Assembly: GCA_001418405.1 (NCBI GenBank)
Contig: LIQL01000024.1
Coordinates: 1 to 33,432, forward strand
Origin: Streptomyces diastatochromogenes
GTDB lineage: Bacteria; Actinomycetota; Actinomycetes; Streptomycetales; Streptomycetaceae
Length of the DNA stretch: 33,432 nt
Direction: 5' to 3'
Positions 14,508 to 24,934 of the stretch are shown here, piece after piece (the stretch's first letter is position 1; each line of letters begins with the position of its first letter). Below the pieces are notes generated by a model. It did not search any database, was not told the DNA's origin, and saw only the letters and a program-made list of their open reading frames with translations. The translations under genes were made by a program, and so were the position numbers.

Positions 14508-15973
14508 GCGTCGATCCGTTCTTCCTGGGGCGAGTGCCGGGCCGGGGTGCCGGCGGGGTCGGCCGCGTGGAGGTAGTGGGTGGCGTAGGAGCGCCAGGGG
14601 CTCCAGAGTGCCGGAGTGGTGCCCGGAGGCGGTGTGCCGAGGAGGACGTCGGGGTCGCCCAGGGCCCGCATCCGCACGTAACCGGCGGTCCACGGGCCGA
14701 TGCCCGGCAGTGCGCGCAGGGCGCGTTCGGCCCGGTCGCGGTCGGTGCCGGCGTCCAGGACGACGTCCCGGGCGGCGAGCGCCGCGGCGAGGGCCCGCAG
14801 TGCGGCGGCCCGCGACGGGGACGGGACGAGCCCGGCGAGCGGGGCCCGGGCCAGTTCCACGGCCCGCGGGAACAGGTGGGTGAGGCCGCCGACGGGGCGC
14901 GGCAGCGGCTCACCGTAGCCGGCGACCAGGCGTTCGCCCAGGTCCCGGCCGGCGGCCGGTCCGGTCCGGCGGGCGAGGACGGCCCGCACCGCCAGTTCGA
15001 CCGGGTCCACGGTGCCCGGGGAGCGCAGTCCGGGGGAACGGGCTACCAGCGGGGCCAGCACGGGATCCGCACCGAGCCGTTCGCCGACGGCGTACGGGTC
15101 GGCGTCGAGGTCGAAGAGGCGGCGGACGCGCTGGGTGGCGGTGGTGAGGTCGCGCAGTTCGGCGAGGTGGAGGCGGCAGTCCAGCCAGCCGTCGCCGATG
15201 ACCTCGTCGACCTCCATGATGCCGGTGCCGTTCGGCAGCCGCAGGGTCCGCCGGTAGGTGCGGCGGCCGGGTACCCCGGTGACCTCCTCGATCCCGCCGA
15301 GCGCCTGCGCTTGCAGCTGGTCGAAGACCTGCCGGGCCGCGTACGGGCCGCGGAACGCCAGTCGCAGCGGCAGTACGCCGGGCGTGCCGGACGAGGGTGT
15401 CGGGCCGCTACGGGCGCCGGGGCGGACCGCCCGCAGCCCGCTCGGGGTGAGGGCGTAGACCTCCTTGATGGTGTCGTTGAACTGCCGGACGCTGGCGAAG
15501 CCGGCGGCGAAGGCGATCTCGGCGATCGGCAGGCCGGTGGTCTGCAACAGGACCCGTGCGGTGTGCGCGCGCTGGGCCCGGGCCAGTGCGGTGGGCCCGG
15601 CGCCGAGTTCGGCGGTCAGTTGCCGTTGGAGTTGCCGGGCGCTGTAGCCGAGCCGCGAGGCCAGCCCGGCGACGCCCTCCCGGTCGACCACACCGTCGCC
15701 GATCAGCCGCACCGCCCGTCCCACGACGTCGGCCCGGGCGTTCCACTCGGCCGAGCCGGGGACCGCGTCGGGGCGGCACCGCCGGCAGGCCCGGTAGCCG
15801 GAGCCCTGGGCCGCCGCGGCGGTCGGGAAGAAGGTGACGTTGCGCCGCCGCGGGGTGGTGGCGGGGCAGCTCGGCCGGCAGTAGATCCCGGTGGTGGACA
15901 CCGCGAAGAAGAACGCCCCGTCGAACCTGGCGTCCCGGCTCCGCACCGCCTCGTACCTGCTGTCCTCGCTCAT
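14504..15973 (-). CDS. Ada-type regulator fused to AlkA DNA-3-methyladenine glycosylase
   Basis: 489-aa fusion. Residues 1-75 are the Ada zinc domain that repairs methylphosphotriesters: TTGIYCRPSC (Cys32, Cys36) and ACRRCRP (Cys63, Cys66), where Cys32 is the expected methyl acceptor. Residues about 85-190 are an AraC-type DNA-binding domain (VAGLASRLGYSARQLQRQL; GLPIAEIAFAAGFASVRQFN). The rest is AlkA: an N-terminal beta domain, then the helix-hairpin-helix LPGIGPWTAGYVRMRALGDP with the catalytic Asp in DPDV. It should sense methylation, switch on its own operon and excise 3-methyladenine. The ATG at 15973 follows a GGGGGTG purine run; ogt is coupled downstream. Confidence 0.96.
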   Translation of the reverse strand: MSEDSRYEAVRSRDARFDGAFFFAVSTTGIYCRPSCPATTPRRRNVTFFPTAAAAQGSGYRACRRCRPDAVPGSAEWNARADVVGRAVRLIGDGVVDREGVAGLASRLGYSARQLQRQLTAELGAGPTALARAQRAHTARVLLQTTGLPIAEIAFAAGFASVRQFNDTIKEVYALTPSGLRAVRPGARSGPTPSSGTPGVLPLRLAFRGPYAARQVFDQLQAQALGGIEEVTGVPGRRTYRRTLRLPNGTGIMEVDEVIGDGWLDCRLHLAELRDLTTATQRVRRLFDLDADPYAVGERLGADPVLAPLVARSPGLRSPGTVDPVELAVRAVLARRTGPAAGRDLGERLVAGYGEPLPRPVGGLTHLFPRAVELARAPLAGLVPSPSRAAALRALAAALAARDVVLDAGTDRDRAERALRALPGIGPWTAGYVRMRALGDPDVLLGTPPPGTTPALWSPWRSYATHYLHAADPAGTPARHSPQEERIDA

Positions 15974-16096
15974 CACACCCCCCACTGTGCGCCATCCCGC
16001 GCCCGCGCTCTGGCGGAAATCGGACATGGCGTCCGGTGCGGTGGGTGCCTCGGTGGTCGGCAGAGGGTGCCCGCTCCACCGGCCGGGGCGGGGCCG

Positions 16097-16324
16097 TCAC
16101 GCCGGCGGCATCGGCCAGTCGTCCAGGGAGCCGCCACGCCACTCGATCAGGCGGGGGTCGTCCAGCGAGACGGCGTGCGCCGGATCGGCGACGCCCGCGC
16201 GGCGCAGGAACTCCGCGACGTCGCCGCGGCCGTGGGCCAGGCCGACGATCTGCCCGTGCACGGTCACCCGGCGTCCACCGGAGGGGGTCGGTGGGTGCAC
16301 GATGACAGGCGGATGCTCGGACAT
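16097..16324 (-). CDS. Small conserved Streptomyces protein, function unknown
   Basis: 75-aa soluble protein, [20 protein letters not shown] at the start, then [20 protein letters not shown], and an acidic end with [11 protein letters not shown]. Short proteins of this look, with a His-Pro-Pro-x-Pro-x-Gly-Gly-Arg-Arg-Val start and a Glu-Trp-Arg-Gly-Gly end, are familiar in Streptomyces genomes, but no function is known to me. Two short beta strands and one helix would make a compact fold. The start is uncertain: GGAGG lies only one base before the ATG at 16324, so translation may begin at a nearby codon. It ends 123 bases upstream of the ada-alkA start and may be co-transcribed with it. Confidence 0.72.
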   Translation of the reverse strand: MSEHPPVIVHPPTPSGGRRVTVHGQIVGLAHGRGDVAEFLRRAGVADPAHAVSLDDPRLIEWRGGSLDDWPMPPA

Positions 16325-16494
16325 GCCTCCAGCGTGCGCCGGGCTCCGCGCGCTCGCACGTCGGCGGCGTGATCTCACCCGGATGGTTGGGATCCCGGCC
16401 GGGCGGCACCGCCGGCGCCGGTGCGGGCGTGGTCCCGGGCCGGCCCGGGACGGCGGGCGCGGACCCGAACCGCGAGCGAGAGCCGAGGACGCCA

Positions 16495-17751
16495 GTGAAC
16501 GACCCCATGGAATCCGCCGAGTTCTCCCGGGATCCGTATCCGCTGCTCGCCGCGCTCCGGGCGCGCGGCCCGGTGCAGCGGGTGCGGACCGGGAAGGGCC
16601 GCACGACGTGGGTGGTGACCGGTTGGGCCGAGGCGCGCGCGGCGCTGGCCGACCGACGGCTGTCGAAGGACACCGCCCGCTATTTCGCCAACCGGCCCTC
16701 CGGGCGCGATCTGGCGCCGGCGGTCAGTCAGAGCATGCTGGCCACCGATCCGCCGGACCACGGCCGGCTGCGGAAGCTGGCCATGGCGGCCTTCACCCCG
16801 GCGGCGGTGGGCCGGCTGGAGCCGCGGATCCGGGAGATCGCGGAGGGGCTGGCCGCGGAGCTGGGGCGGTCGGCGGGGGCGGCCGGCGGTCCGGTCGATC
16901 TGGTCGAGGGGTTCGCGGTGCCGCTGCCGATCGCGGTGATCTGCGAGCTGCTGGCGGTGCCGGAGGCGGACCGGGCCGCGGTGCGCCGGTGGTCCGACGA
17001 CCTGTTCGCGGCGGCGGACCCGGGCACCGCCGACCGGGCCTCGCACGCCCTGGCCGGGTACGTGGCGGAGCTGATCGCGGCCCGGCGCGCGGCGCCCGGG
17101 GACGATGTGCTCAGTGCGCTGATCGCCGCCCGGGACGCCGGCGACCGGTTGTCCGAGCGTGAACTCGTCTCGCTGGCCGTGCTGTTGGTGGTCGCCGGGC
17201 ACGAGACCACGACGCACCTGATCGGCAACGGGACGCTGGCCCTGCTCCGTGACGACGCGCTGCACGCCCGCCTGCGGGACGATCCGGGGCTGCTGCCGGC
17301 CGCGGTGGAGGAGTTCCTGCGGTACGAGGCGCCGGTGACGCTGGCGACCTTCCGCTACGCCACCGAGGCGTTCGACCTCGGCGGGGTCCGCATCGGAGCG
17401 GGGGACGTGGTGCTGGTCTCCCCGGGTGGCGCCAATCGCGATCCGGCGCGGTTCGACGAGCCGGACGCCGTGCGGCTGGCCCGGTCGGGCGCGGGCGGGC
17501 ACCTGTCGTTCGGGCACGGTCCGCACCACTGCCTGGGGGCGCCGCTGGCCCGCGCCGAGGCGCGGATCGCGTTCGAGGTCCTGCTCGCGCGGTTCCCCGG
17601 ACTGCGGCCGGCAGCGGGTGGGGGCCAGGGTGCCGGGGGTTCCGACGGCCCGGACGGGGTCACGTGGCGGCGCACGCGGTTGATGCGCGGACCGGCCCAA
17701 CTGCCGGTGCTCCTGGGGCCGTTGCGGGAGGCGCCGGAGGGTCGGGGCTGA
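16495..17751 (+). CDS. Cytochrome P450
   Basis: 418-aa soluble bacterial P450 monooxygenase. Visible are the I-helix oxygen-binding motif [13 protein letters not shown], the K-helix ExxR in [11 protein letters not shown], and the heme loop [17 protein letters not shown] with Cys346 as thiolate ligand. Length and features are those of Streptomyces class I enzymes (CYP105/CYP107-like). No ferredoxin or reductase gene is adjacent, so it must use partners coded elsewhere. The substrate cannot be read from the sequence. The GTG at 16495 was chosen for GAGGA seven bases upstream and because family-like sequence starts at [15 protein letters not shown]; upstream in-frame sequence is Gly/Pro-rich. 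It is divergent from the 75-aa gene and ended by a hairpin. Confidence 0.95.
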   Translation: MNDPMESAEFSRDPYPLLAALRARGPVQRVRTGKGRTTWVVTGWAEARAALADRRLSKDTARYFANRPSGRDLAPAVSQSMLATDPPDHGRLRKLAMAAFTPAAVGRLEPRIREIAEGLAAELGRSAGAAGGPVDLVEGFAVPLPIAVICELLAVPEADRAAVRRWSDDLFAAADPGTADRASHALAGYVAELIAARRAAPGDDVLSALIAARDAGDRLSERELVSLAVLLVVAGHETTTHLIGNGTLALLRDDALHARLRDDPGLLPAAVEEFLRYEAPVTLATFRYATEAFDLGGVRIGAGDVVLVSPGGANRDPARFDEPDAVRLARSGAGGHLSFGHGPHHCLGAPLARAEARIAFEVLLARFPGLRPAAGGGQGAGGSDGPDGVTWRRTRLMRGPAQLPVLLGPLREAPEGRG

Positions 17752-17767
17752 CCGCACCCGCGGACGC

Positions 17768-17802
17768 GGGCGGGGCGGATGCCCCTTGTACGCACCCCGC
17801 CC
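17768..17802 (+). terminator. Terminator hairpin after the P450 gene
   Basis: Perfect 8-bp GC arms, gggcgggg (17768-17775) and ccccgccc (17795-17802), with a 19-base loop, 17 bases after the stop codon. It is followed by the AT-richer attctcat. Confidence 0.55.
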
Positions 17803-17820
17803 ATTCTCATGCACTATGAA

Positions 17821-17879
17821 TTGATTTGGTCGAAAAAAGCGGAATGTATGATGCTGGCGACCTCCAGGGTTACCCCTGG
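17821..17879 (+). promoter_or_regulatory. Promoter and leader hairpin of the lipoprotein/sensor kinase pair
   Basis: This is an AT-rich island in GC-rich DNA. TATGAT at 17847-17852 is a near-consensus -10; TTGATT at 17821 is 20 bases upstream (long), and TTTGGT at 17825 would give 16-17 bases. A ccaggg-ttac-ccctgg hairpin follows at 17864-17879, ahead of the lipoprotein ribosome binding site. Confidence 0.45.
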
Positions 17880-17910
17880 TCCGCCGACCCGTCCGACCGA
17901 GAGGGTGCCC

Positions 17911-18363
17911 GTGGGCAAGCCGAAGCCGATGCGTCCGGCGCCCGCGCTGGCGCTGGTCGTCGCGCTCACGGCGGTGGCGGGGTGCGGGGAGGTGGCCCCG
18001 CTGCGGGTGGAGGGCGCGGCTCCGCAGTCCGGTGCCACCCGCGGGCCGGTGTACGCCGCGGACGCCATGGGCCAGCCTCTGGGGCGGCCGGCACACTTCG
18101 CGCTCACCGAACACGCCTCGCTGTCCAGCTTGCGCTGGCGCGGCTGGGGCGGCCCCCAGGCCGTCGCCACCGGCCGGGTCGGCGGCATGTGGTGCCTGCC
18201 CGGCTGTGCGTCGTCCGGCTACCCGGCCACGGTGGAACTGTCCGGGCTGGAGCACCACGAGCGGGTCTCCTACTACACCCGCGCCACGGTCCGGTCCGCG
18301 GACCTGCCGCCCGACCGGGCGCGCGAGTTGCGCGACGTCCCCCTGCCCGTCCCCGCACCGTGA
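17911..18363 (+). CDS. Small putative lipoprotein
   Basis: 150-aa exported protein. A basic start (GKPKPMRPAP) leads into the hydrophobic stretch ALALVVALTAVAGCGE, whose VAGC is a lipobox. The mature part has ALTEHASLSSLRWRGWGGPQ, AVATGRVGGMWCLPGCASSGY with two close cysteines, and HHERVSYYTRATVRSADL. Lipoproteins of this build recur in Streptomyces; I know no function. The GTG at 17911 was chosen because GAGAGGG lies five bases upstream; a GTG two codons earlier is possible. It is followed after 98 bases by a sensor kinase, so it could be an extracytoplasmic accessory to that kinase, as CseA is to CseBC; that is inference. Confidence 0.83.
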   Translation: MGKPKPMRPAPALALVVALTAVAGCGEVAPLRVEGAAPQSGATRGPVYAADAMGQPLGRPAHFALTEHASLSSLRWRGWGGPQAVATGRVGGMWCLPGCASSGYPATVELSGLEHHERVSYYTRATVRSADLPPDRARELRDVPLPVPAP

Positions 18364-18461
18364 GCAGCCCCGCCATGAACGCCGTCCCGGCCGTCCCGCC
18401 GCGCCACGGGCGCGAGGACCTGGCCACCCGCCCCCGCGGGTGCCCGACCGCGGGCTGAACC

Positions 18462-19721
18462 ATGGGGCTGCGTACCAAGACCGCGCTGGTCATCGCCCTG
18501 ACGACCGCACTGGCCGCCACCGTCATCGGCTTCCTGGTCCACCACCGCACCGCGGAGAACCAGCAGCAGAACGCCCGGACCGCGGTGGACGACCTGCTGG
18601 TCGAGGCCCTGCACGACGTGGCCTCCGGCACCGGCGGCAGCGCCCTGGTCGATCCGCCGGAGCTGCCCGCGGCCCTGCGACGGGCCGTCACCGAACGCCC
18701 GGTGCGGGCCACCTACTTGAGCGCGCCCGGCGGCGCCGACGGACCGGTGATGTGGGCCGCCGCCCGCCAGGGGGACGAGGTCATCGCCGTCCGCCGCCCC
18801 TACGCCCCGCAGGCCCGGGCGCTGGCCGACCTCGACCGGGTGCTGCTGGGCTCCGGGATGGCCACCACGGTGCTGGGCTGCGTGCTGGGCGGCGGGGCGG
18901 CGGCCGTCATCGGGCGCCGGATCGGGGCGTCCGCCAAGGCGGCGCGGCAGATCGCCGACGGTGACCTCACCGCCCGGGTCCGGCGGGCCGGCAAGGACGA
19001 GATCGGGCAGTTGGGCGCCGCCGTGAACACCATGGCGGACGCCCTCAACGACCGTCTGGAGGCCGAGCGGCGGGTCACCGCGGACATCGCGCACGAGCTG
19101 CGCACCCCCGTCGCCGGGCTGGTCACCGCCACCGGCCTGCTGCCCCCGGGCCGGCCCACCGAGCTGGTCACCACGTCCGTCACGGCCCTTCGCGACCTGG
19201 TGGAGGACGTGTTGGAGGTGGCGCGCCTGGACGTCCCCGGCGTCGAGCAGGCGGACTGCGCGGACGTCCTGGTGAGCGCGCTCGCCGAACGGGCCGTGCG
19301 GCGGACGGGGAAGGACACCGAGGTCCGGGTCGTTCGGGACGGCACCGTGCGGACCGATCCCCGCCGGGTCGAACGGATCATCGCGAACCTGGTCTCCAAC
19401 GCCCACCGGCACGCGGCACCGCCGGTGGTGGTCGAGGTGGCGGGACCGGTCGTCGGCGTCCGGGACCACGGCCCCGGCTTTCCCGACGCGCTCCTCAGCG
19501 AGGGCCCGCGGCGGTTCCGCACCGGCGCCCGGGGCCGGGGATTGGGCCTGGGCCTGACCATCGTCGTCGGTCAGGCGCGGGTGCTGGGGGCGCGCGTGCG
19601 CTTCGAGAACCTGCCCGGTGGCGGCGCCCGGGCGACCCTCGATCTCGGCTCGGCCGCCGGGGCCGCGTCCTCGTCGGCCGGCGACGAGGACGCGGCAGGA
19701 AACGGCGAACCGGCGCCCTGA
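18462..19721 (+). CDS. Membrane sensor histidine kinase without an adjacent response regulator
   Basis: 419-aa kinase. TM1 covers about residues 7-26. A small extracytoplasmic domain follows (about 27-128), then TM2 (about 129-151) and a HAMP segment (RRIGASAKAARQIADGDLTA). The HisKA box is ADIAHELRTPVAG with His211. The ATPase domain has the N box IIANLVSNAHRHA, G1 VRDHGPGFP and G2 RGRGLGLGLTIVVG; all key residues are present. It should be active. The cognate regulator is not beside it; the only neighbours are the lipoprotein upstream and the converging glxR. The ATG at 18462 lacks a good ribosome binding site. The stop codon lies inside the terminator stem. Confidence 0.93.
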   Translation: MGLRTKTALVIALTTALAATVIGFLVHHRTAENQQQNARTAVDDLLVEALHDVASGTGGSALVDPPELPAALRRAVTERPVRATYLSAPGGADGPVMWAAARQGDEVIAVRRPYAPQARALADLDRVLLGSGMATTVLGCVLGGGAAAVIGRRIGASAKAARQIADGDLTARVRRAGKDEIGQLGAAVNTMADALNDRLEAERRVTADIAHELRTPVAGLVTATGLLPPGRPTELVTTSVTALRDLVEDVLEVARLDVPGVEQADCADVLVSALAERAVRRTGKDTEVRVVRDGTVRTDPRRVERIIANLVSNAHRHAAPPVVVEVAGPVVGVRDHGPGFPDALLSEGPRRFRTGARGRGLGLGLTIVVGQARVLGARVRFENLPGGGARATLDLGSAAGAASSSAGDEDAAGNGEPAP

Positions 19722-19749
19722 CCGCAGTGCGGCGGTCACGGCGCCGGTT
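19708..19749. terminator. Long bidirectional terminator between sensor kinase and glxR
   Basis: The outer arms aaccggcgcc (19708-19717) and ggcgccggtt (19740-19749) and the inner arms tgaccgc (19719-19725) and gcggtca (19732-19738) stack with one C-C mismatch, giving 17 pairs around a 6-base loop. The kinase stop codon is inside the stem. A second 15-base palindrome, gcggtcc-g-ggaccgc, follows at 19764-19778 on the glxR side. Confidence 0.8.
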
Positions 19750-19787
19750 GTCCGGTGCCGGTCGCGGTCCGGGACCGCTACCGGGTC

Positions 19788-20684
19788 TCAGCCCTTGAGG
19801 TCGTAACCGGAGAGGCGTTCCACGCCGCGCAGGAGGGCGGAGTGGTCCAGGCCGCCGTCGCCCTGGGCGCGCAGGGAGGCGACGAGGGAGGCGACGACGG
19901 AGCCGACGGGCAGGGCGGCGCCGACGGTGCGGGCGGCGTCGGTGACGATGCCCATGTCCTTGTGGTGCAGGTCGATGCGGAAGCCGGGCTTGAAGTCCCG
20001 GTTGACGAAGTTGGCCGTCTTGCGGGCCAGGACCGTGGAGCCGGCCAGACCGCCACCGAGCACGTCGAGCGCGGCCGGCAGGTCGACACCGGACTTCTCC
20101 AGGAACACCACGGCCTCGGCGCACGCCTGGATGTTCACCGCGACGATCAGCTGGTTGGCGGCCTTCACCGTCTGACCCGAACCGTGCGGACCACACAGCA
20201 CGATGGTCTTGCCCAACGCATCGAACAGCGGCTTCGCCGCGTCGAAGTCGGCCTGCTGACCACCGACCATGATCGACAGAACCGCCTCGATCGCCCCGGC
20301 CTCACCACCGGAGACCGGCGCGTCCAGAACCCGGATGCCCTTCTCCGCCGCGTTCTTCGCCAGGTCGATGGAGGTCTGCGGCGTGATCGAGGACATGTCG
20401 ATCAGCAGCGCACCGCTCTTGGCGTTCTCCAAGATCCCCTCGGGACCGTAGGCGATCGCCTCCACCTGCGGCGACGCCGGCACCATCGTGATGATCACGT
20501 CCGCCTCGGCGACCGCCTCGGCGATGCTCGCCGCCGCCGTGCCCCCGGCATCCGCCAGCCGCTGCAGCTTGTCGGCCTCCAGCGTGTAACCGGTCACCGC
20601 GTAGCCGGCCTTGATCAGGTTCTCGGCCATGGGCGAACCCATGATGCCCAGCCCGACCCACGCAATCTTCGGCAGGTTGCTCAT
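19788..20684 (-). CDS. glxR: 2-Hydroxy-3-oxopropionate (tartronate semialdehyde) reductase
   Basis: 298-aa beta-hydroxyacid dehydrogenase that reduces tartronate semialdehyde to D-glycerate with NAD(P)H. It has the nucleotide site GLGIMGSPMAENLIKAGY, the substrate motif DAPVSGGEAGA and the catalytic-lysine helix GSGQTVKAANQLIV. The ATG at 20684 gives the usual MSNLPKIAWVGLGIMG start. It follows hyi by 63 bases in the same direction and probably shares its transcript. Together with gcl and hyi it forms the glycerate route by which glyoxylate from allantoin, purines or glycolate re-enters glycolysis. GarR-type enzymes from galactarate breakdown are close relatives, but the gcl/hyi neighbours settle the name. 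Confidence 0.95.
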   Translation of the reverse strand: MSNLPKIAWVGLGIMGSPMAENLIKAGYAVTGYTLEADKLQRLADAGGTAAASIAEAVAEADVIITMVPASPQVEAIAYGPEGILENAKSGALLIDMSSITPQTSIDLAKNAAEKGIRVLDAPVSGGEAGAIEAVLSIMVGGQQADFDAAKPLFDALGKTIVLCGPHGSGQTVKAANQLIVAVNIQACAEAVVFLEKSGVDLPAALDVLGGGLAGSTVLARKTANFVNRDFKPGFRIDLHHKDMGIVTDAARTVGAALPVGSVVASLVASLRAQGDGGLDHSALLRGVERLSGYDLKG

Positions 20685-20747
20685 CGAAAAGCCTCTTTCA
20701 CACTCAAAACAAAGGGAACCGCAAACGGGACAGCGCAGCGCGACCGG

Positions 20748-21587
20748 CTACCGAGCAGCGCGCAAAGGCGCCGGCAACCACGCGAACGACGACGCACTCG
20801 GCGCGTCGCCCGGCTTGTACTCCAGGCCGACGAAACCGGCGTAACCGTTCTTCTTCAACCGCCCCAACAACGCCACGAAGTCCAGCGAACCGGTGCCCGG
20901 CGCACCACGGCCCGGGTTGTCGGCGATCTGCACGTGCGCGGTCTTGGCGGTGTAACGGTCGATGACCTCTTCCAGGTCCTCACCGTTCATCGACAGGTGG
21001 TACAGGTCCATCAGGAACCGGGCGTTGTCCAGACCGCTCGCGGCGTTCACCGCGTCCACGACCTCGATCGCCTTCGGCGCCGACACGATCGGACAGGCCG
21101 GCGACTCCGGCGCGTTCAACGCCTCGATCAACAACGTGCCGTCCACCTCGGCCACCGCCCGCGCCGCGAACACCAGGTTCTCCAGCGCCAACGCGTCCTG
21201 CTCGGCCGCATCGACCCCCTCGACCCGATTGCCGTACAACGCGTTGAACGTCGTGCACCCCAGCGACGACGCGAACTCGATCGCCACCGGCACGTTCGCC
21301 CGGAACTTCTCCGACTCCGCCCCCGGCACCGACAACGCACCACGGTCCGGACCCGGCAACTGCCCGGCGTAGAAGTTCAACCCCGTCAACTGCGTCCCCG
21401 CATCACGCAAGGCATCACGCAACGCATCCAGCTCGGCCCGCTCCGGGGTCGGGGCATCCACCCACGGCCACCACAGCTCCACCGCCGTGAAGCCCGCCGC
21501 CCGCGCGGCCGCAGGCCGCTCCAACAACGGAAGCTCGGTGAACAGGATCGACAGATTGACGTTGAAGCGCGTGTCCGTGAAACCCAT
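20748..21587 (-). CDS. hyi: Hydroxypyruvate isomerase
   Basis: 279-aa TIM-barrel sugar isomerase family protein, interconverting hydroxypyruvate and tartronate semialdehyde. It starts MGFTDTRFNVNLSILFTELP; typical barrel segments are FTAVELWWPW, TLLIEALNAPES, NARFLMDLYHLSMNGED, AHVQIADNPGRGAPGTG and GFVGLEYKPG, and metal-binding acidic residues lie in the LIEALN and FLMDLYH strands. The ATG at 21587 follows AAGGAGC eleven bases upstream. It is separated from gcl by a strong hairpin and has its own promoter carrying the same 34-bp module as gcl. A glycine/hydroxypyruvate branch role is known for E. coli Hyi. Confidence 0.94.
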   Translation of the reverse strand: MGFTDTRFNVNLSILFTELPLLERPAAARAAGFTAVELWWPWVDAPTPERAELDALRDALRDAGTQLTGLNFYAGQLPGPDRGALSVPGAESEKFRANVPVAIEFASSLGCTTFNALYGNRVEGVDAAEQDALALENLVFAARAVAEVDGTLLIEALNAPESPACPIVSAPKAIEVVDAVNAASGLDNARFLMDLYHLSMNGEDLEEVIDRYTAKTAHVQIADNPGRGAPGTGSLDFVALLGRLKKNGYAGFVGLEYKPGDAPSASSFAWLPAPLRAAR

Positions 21588-21602
21588 AGGTCCCGGCGCT
21601 CC

Positions 21603-21636
21603 TTCCGGATAGCGGATTTCTGTTTTTGCTTTACGG
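21603..21636 (-). promoter_or_regulatory. Regulatory module upstream of hyi (copy of the gcl module)
   Basis: This holds an IclR-type site, TTCC-N7-GGAT (21603-21617), followed five bases later by tttttgcttta (21623-21633). The same arrangement, equal in length and identical at 24 of 34 positions, precedes gcl. The paired occurrence argues for one regulator, most simply an AllR-like IclR protein sensing glyoxylate or allantoin. No such regulator gene is in the window. Confidence 0.6.
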
Positions 21637-21649
21637 GATGTTGGTGGGG

Positions 21650-21679
21650 GCCGGGCGCGACCGTCAAGCCGCGCCCGGC
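21650..21679 (-). terminator. Terminator hairpin after gcl
   Basis: Perfect 10-bp arms, gccgggcgcg (21650-21659) and cgcgcccggc (21670-21679), with a 10-base loop, between the gcl stop and the hyi promoter module. Confidence 0.75.
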
Positions 21680-21716
21680 ACATCGTCCGGATCGGGTCCG
21701 GAAACCGACCCCTCGA

Positions 21717-23498
<1,782 letters not shown>

Positions 23499-23551
23499 CG
23501 AGTACTCCTGCGTCGACCTGTCACGGGCTGGCCCGACCGAAGGGGTCGGAC

Positions 23552-23589
23552 TTAATTCCGCATCATGGAATTAATGTTTTGCTTTATGG
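23552..23589 (-). promoter_or_regulatory. Operator/promoter module upstream of gcl
   Basis: A perfect inverted repeat ttaattcc-N7-ggaattaa (23552-23574), containing the IclR-type core TTCC-N7-GGAA, is followed by ttttgctttatgg (23577-23589). The 34 bases 23556-23589 correspond one for one to 21603-21636 before hyi. It is an AT-rich island 54 bases upstream of the gcl start. A ccgacc-N5-ggtcgg hairpin (23533-23549) lies in the probable leader. Confidence 0.7.
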
Positions 23590-23776
23590 AAGGAGAACGT
23601 AGAGCGAGAGCTTCGACCCGTCAAGGGGGGTTTCCGGCGCGACCGCCCCGCCGGACGTGCGACGAGCCCGGGAAGCGCCCGGTGGCGGGCGGCGGACCGG
23701 AGCCCGGCGGGGCCGCACTCGCGGCACGGGCGGCCGTCCGACCCGGCAGATGCACGGCCGCGCCCGCCCCCGCGCG

Positions 23777-23791
23777 TACCGTGAGCGGGTG
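23777..23791 (+). promoter_or_regulatory. Possible leaderless -10 for the PAS kinase
   Basis: TACCGT (23777-23782) lies six bases before the GTG at 23789, the spacing expected when transcription begins at the start codon itself. No Shine-Dalgarno sequence is present at that GTG. No convincing -35 is seen. Confidence 0.3.
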
Positions 23792-24934
23792 GACCGTGCG
23801 CGCGACCGACTACAGGCCGTCCTGGAGGCCCTGCCACGGGCGGCGATCGTGCAGGGCGGCGACGCGCACGTGGTCGCCGTCAACCGCCGATTCATCGAGA
23901 TGTTCGCCCTCGACGGGGTGGACCACTCTCCCGGTGCACCGCTGGGCCCGGTCGTCGACGAGGTGGCCGGCCGGTTCGCGGTGCGCCCGGACCCGACCGC
24001 CGCGCGCACCACCGCCCTGGCGGCGCGCCGAGTGCACCGCGTCGCCGAGTTCCCGCTCGCGGACGGCCGGATCATCCGGCGCGAGACGGCGCCGCTGTAC
24101 GACCCGGACGGGCGGCCCAGCGGATCGCTGTGGACCGCCGAGGACGTCACCGAGACCAAGCGCCGCGAGCAGGCCCTGCACCGCGCCAACGCGGCGCTCG
24201 CCGAACTCGCCCGCCGGCGCAACGAGTTCCTCGCCTCCGCCTCGCACAACCTGCGGACCCCGCTGACCTCCGTCCTGAGCTTCTGCGACCTGCTCGCCGA
24301 CCCGGCCTCCGGTCCGCTCGGGCCCGAGCAGCGGGAGTTCCTGGCCGCGATCCGGCGCAACGCCGAGCGCATGGCGTCGGTGATCACCGCGCTGCTGGAG
24401 ACCGCCGTGCTGCGCGAACCGCGGCGCCGGCTGGAGTGCGCCGCGGTGGACGTCGCCCGGCTGGTCGAGCACGCCGTACTGGACCGGATGCCGACCCTCA
24501 CGGCGGCCGGCGTGTTCACCGTGCTGCGCTGCGAACCGGGGCCGCCGCTGCGCGGTGACGAGCACCGGCTGGCGCAGGTGCTGGACAACCTCCTGGAGAA
24601 CGCCGCGAAGTTCACGCCGTCCGGCGGCCGGGTCGGGATCGACGCCGCGCCGGACGGCGACGCCTGGCGCATCGAGGTGACGGACAGCGGCATCGGCGTA
24701 CCGGCCGAGTACCGCGAGGAGATCTTCTCCGGCTTCGTGCGGGCCCCCAACGCCGAGCACGGCGGCTTCCCCGGCACCGGCCTCGGGCTGGCCTTCAGCC
24801 GCGACATCGTGCGCCGGCACGGCGGCGACCTGACGGTCTCCGACGCGCCGGGCCGCGGAGCGGTCTTCACCGTGCGGCTGCCGACCGAGGGGCCCGGACC
24901 GGACGACGACACCGAGGGAACGGACGGGCCGTGA
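23789..24934 (+). CDS. Soluble PAS-domain sensor histidine kinase
   Basis: 381-aa cytosolic kinase. An N-terminal helix (RARDRLQAVLEALPRAAIV) leads into a PAS/PAC domain (about residues 15-125, ending SGSLWTAEDVTETKRREQAL), a coiled segment, the HisKA box FLASASHNLRTPLTSVLSF (His153) and a full ATPase domain: N box LDNLLENAAKFTPSG, G1 EVTDSGIGVP, F box EIFSGFVRAP and G2 GTGLGLAFSRDIV. There are no membrane segments, so it senses an internal signal. The start is uncertain: GTG 23789 has a leaderless-type context, and an ATG at 23750 is in frame. It overlaps the response regulator by 4 bases (GTGA), fixing the pair. Confidence 0.9.
   Translation: MDRARDRLQAVLEALPRAAIVQGGDAHVVAVNRRFIEMFALDGVDHSPGAPLGPVVDEVAGRFAVRPDPTAARTTALAARRVHRVAEFPLADGRIIRRETAPLYDPDGRPSGSLWTAEDVTETKRREQALHRANAALAELARRRNEFLASASHNLRTPLTSVLSFCDLLADPASGPLGPEQREFLAAIRRNAERMASVITALLETAVLREPRRRLECAAVDVARLVEHAVLDRMPTLTAAGVFTVLRCEPGPPLRGDEHRLAQVLDNLLENAAKFTPSGGRVGIDAAPDGDAWRIEVTDSGIGVPAEYREEIFSGFVRAPNAEHGGFPGTGLGLAFSRDIVRRHGGDLTVSDAPGRGAVFTVRLPTEGPGPDDDTEGTDGP

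Noticed and set aside
18374..18457. 27-codon frame between the lipoprotein and the sensor kinase, as a response-regulator relic or leader peptide
   Set aside because: No ribosome binding site, no similarity to a receiver or winged helix, and Pro/Arg-rich composition typical of chance frames.
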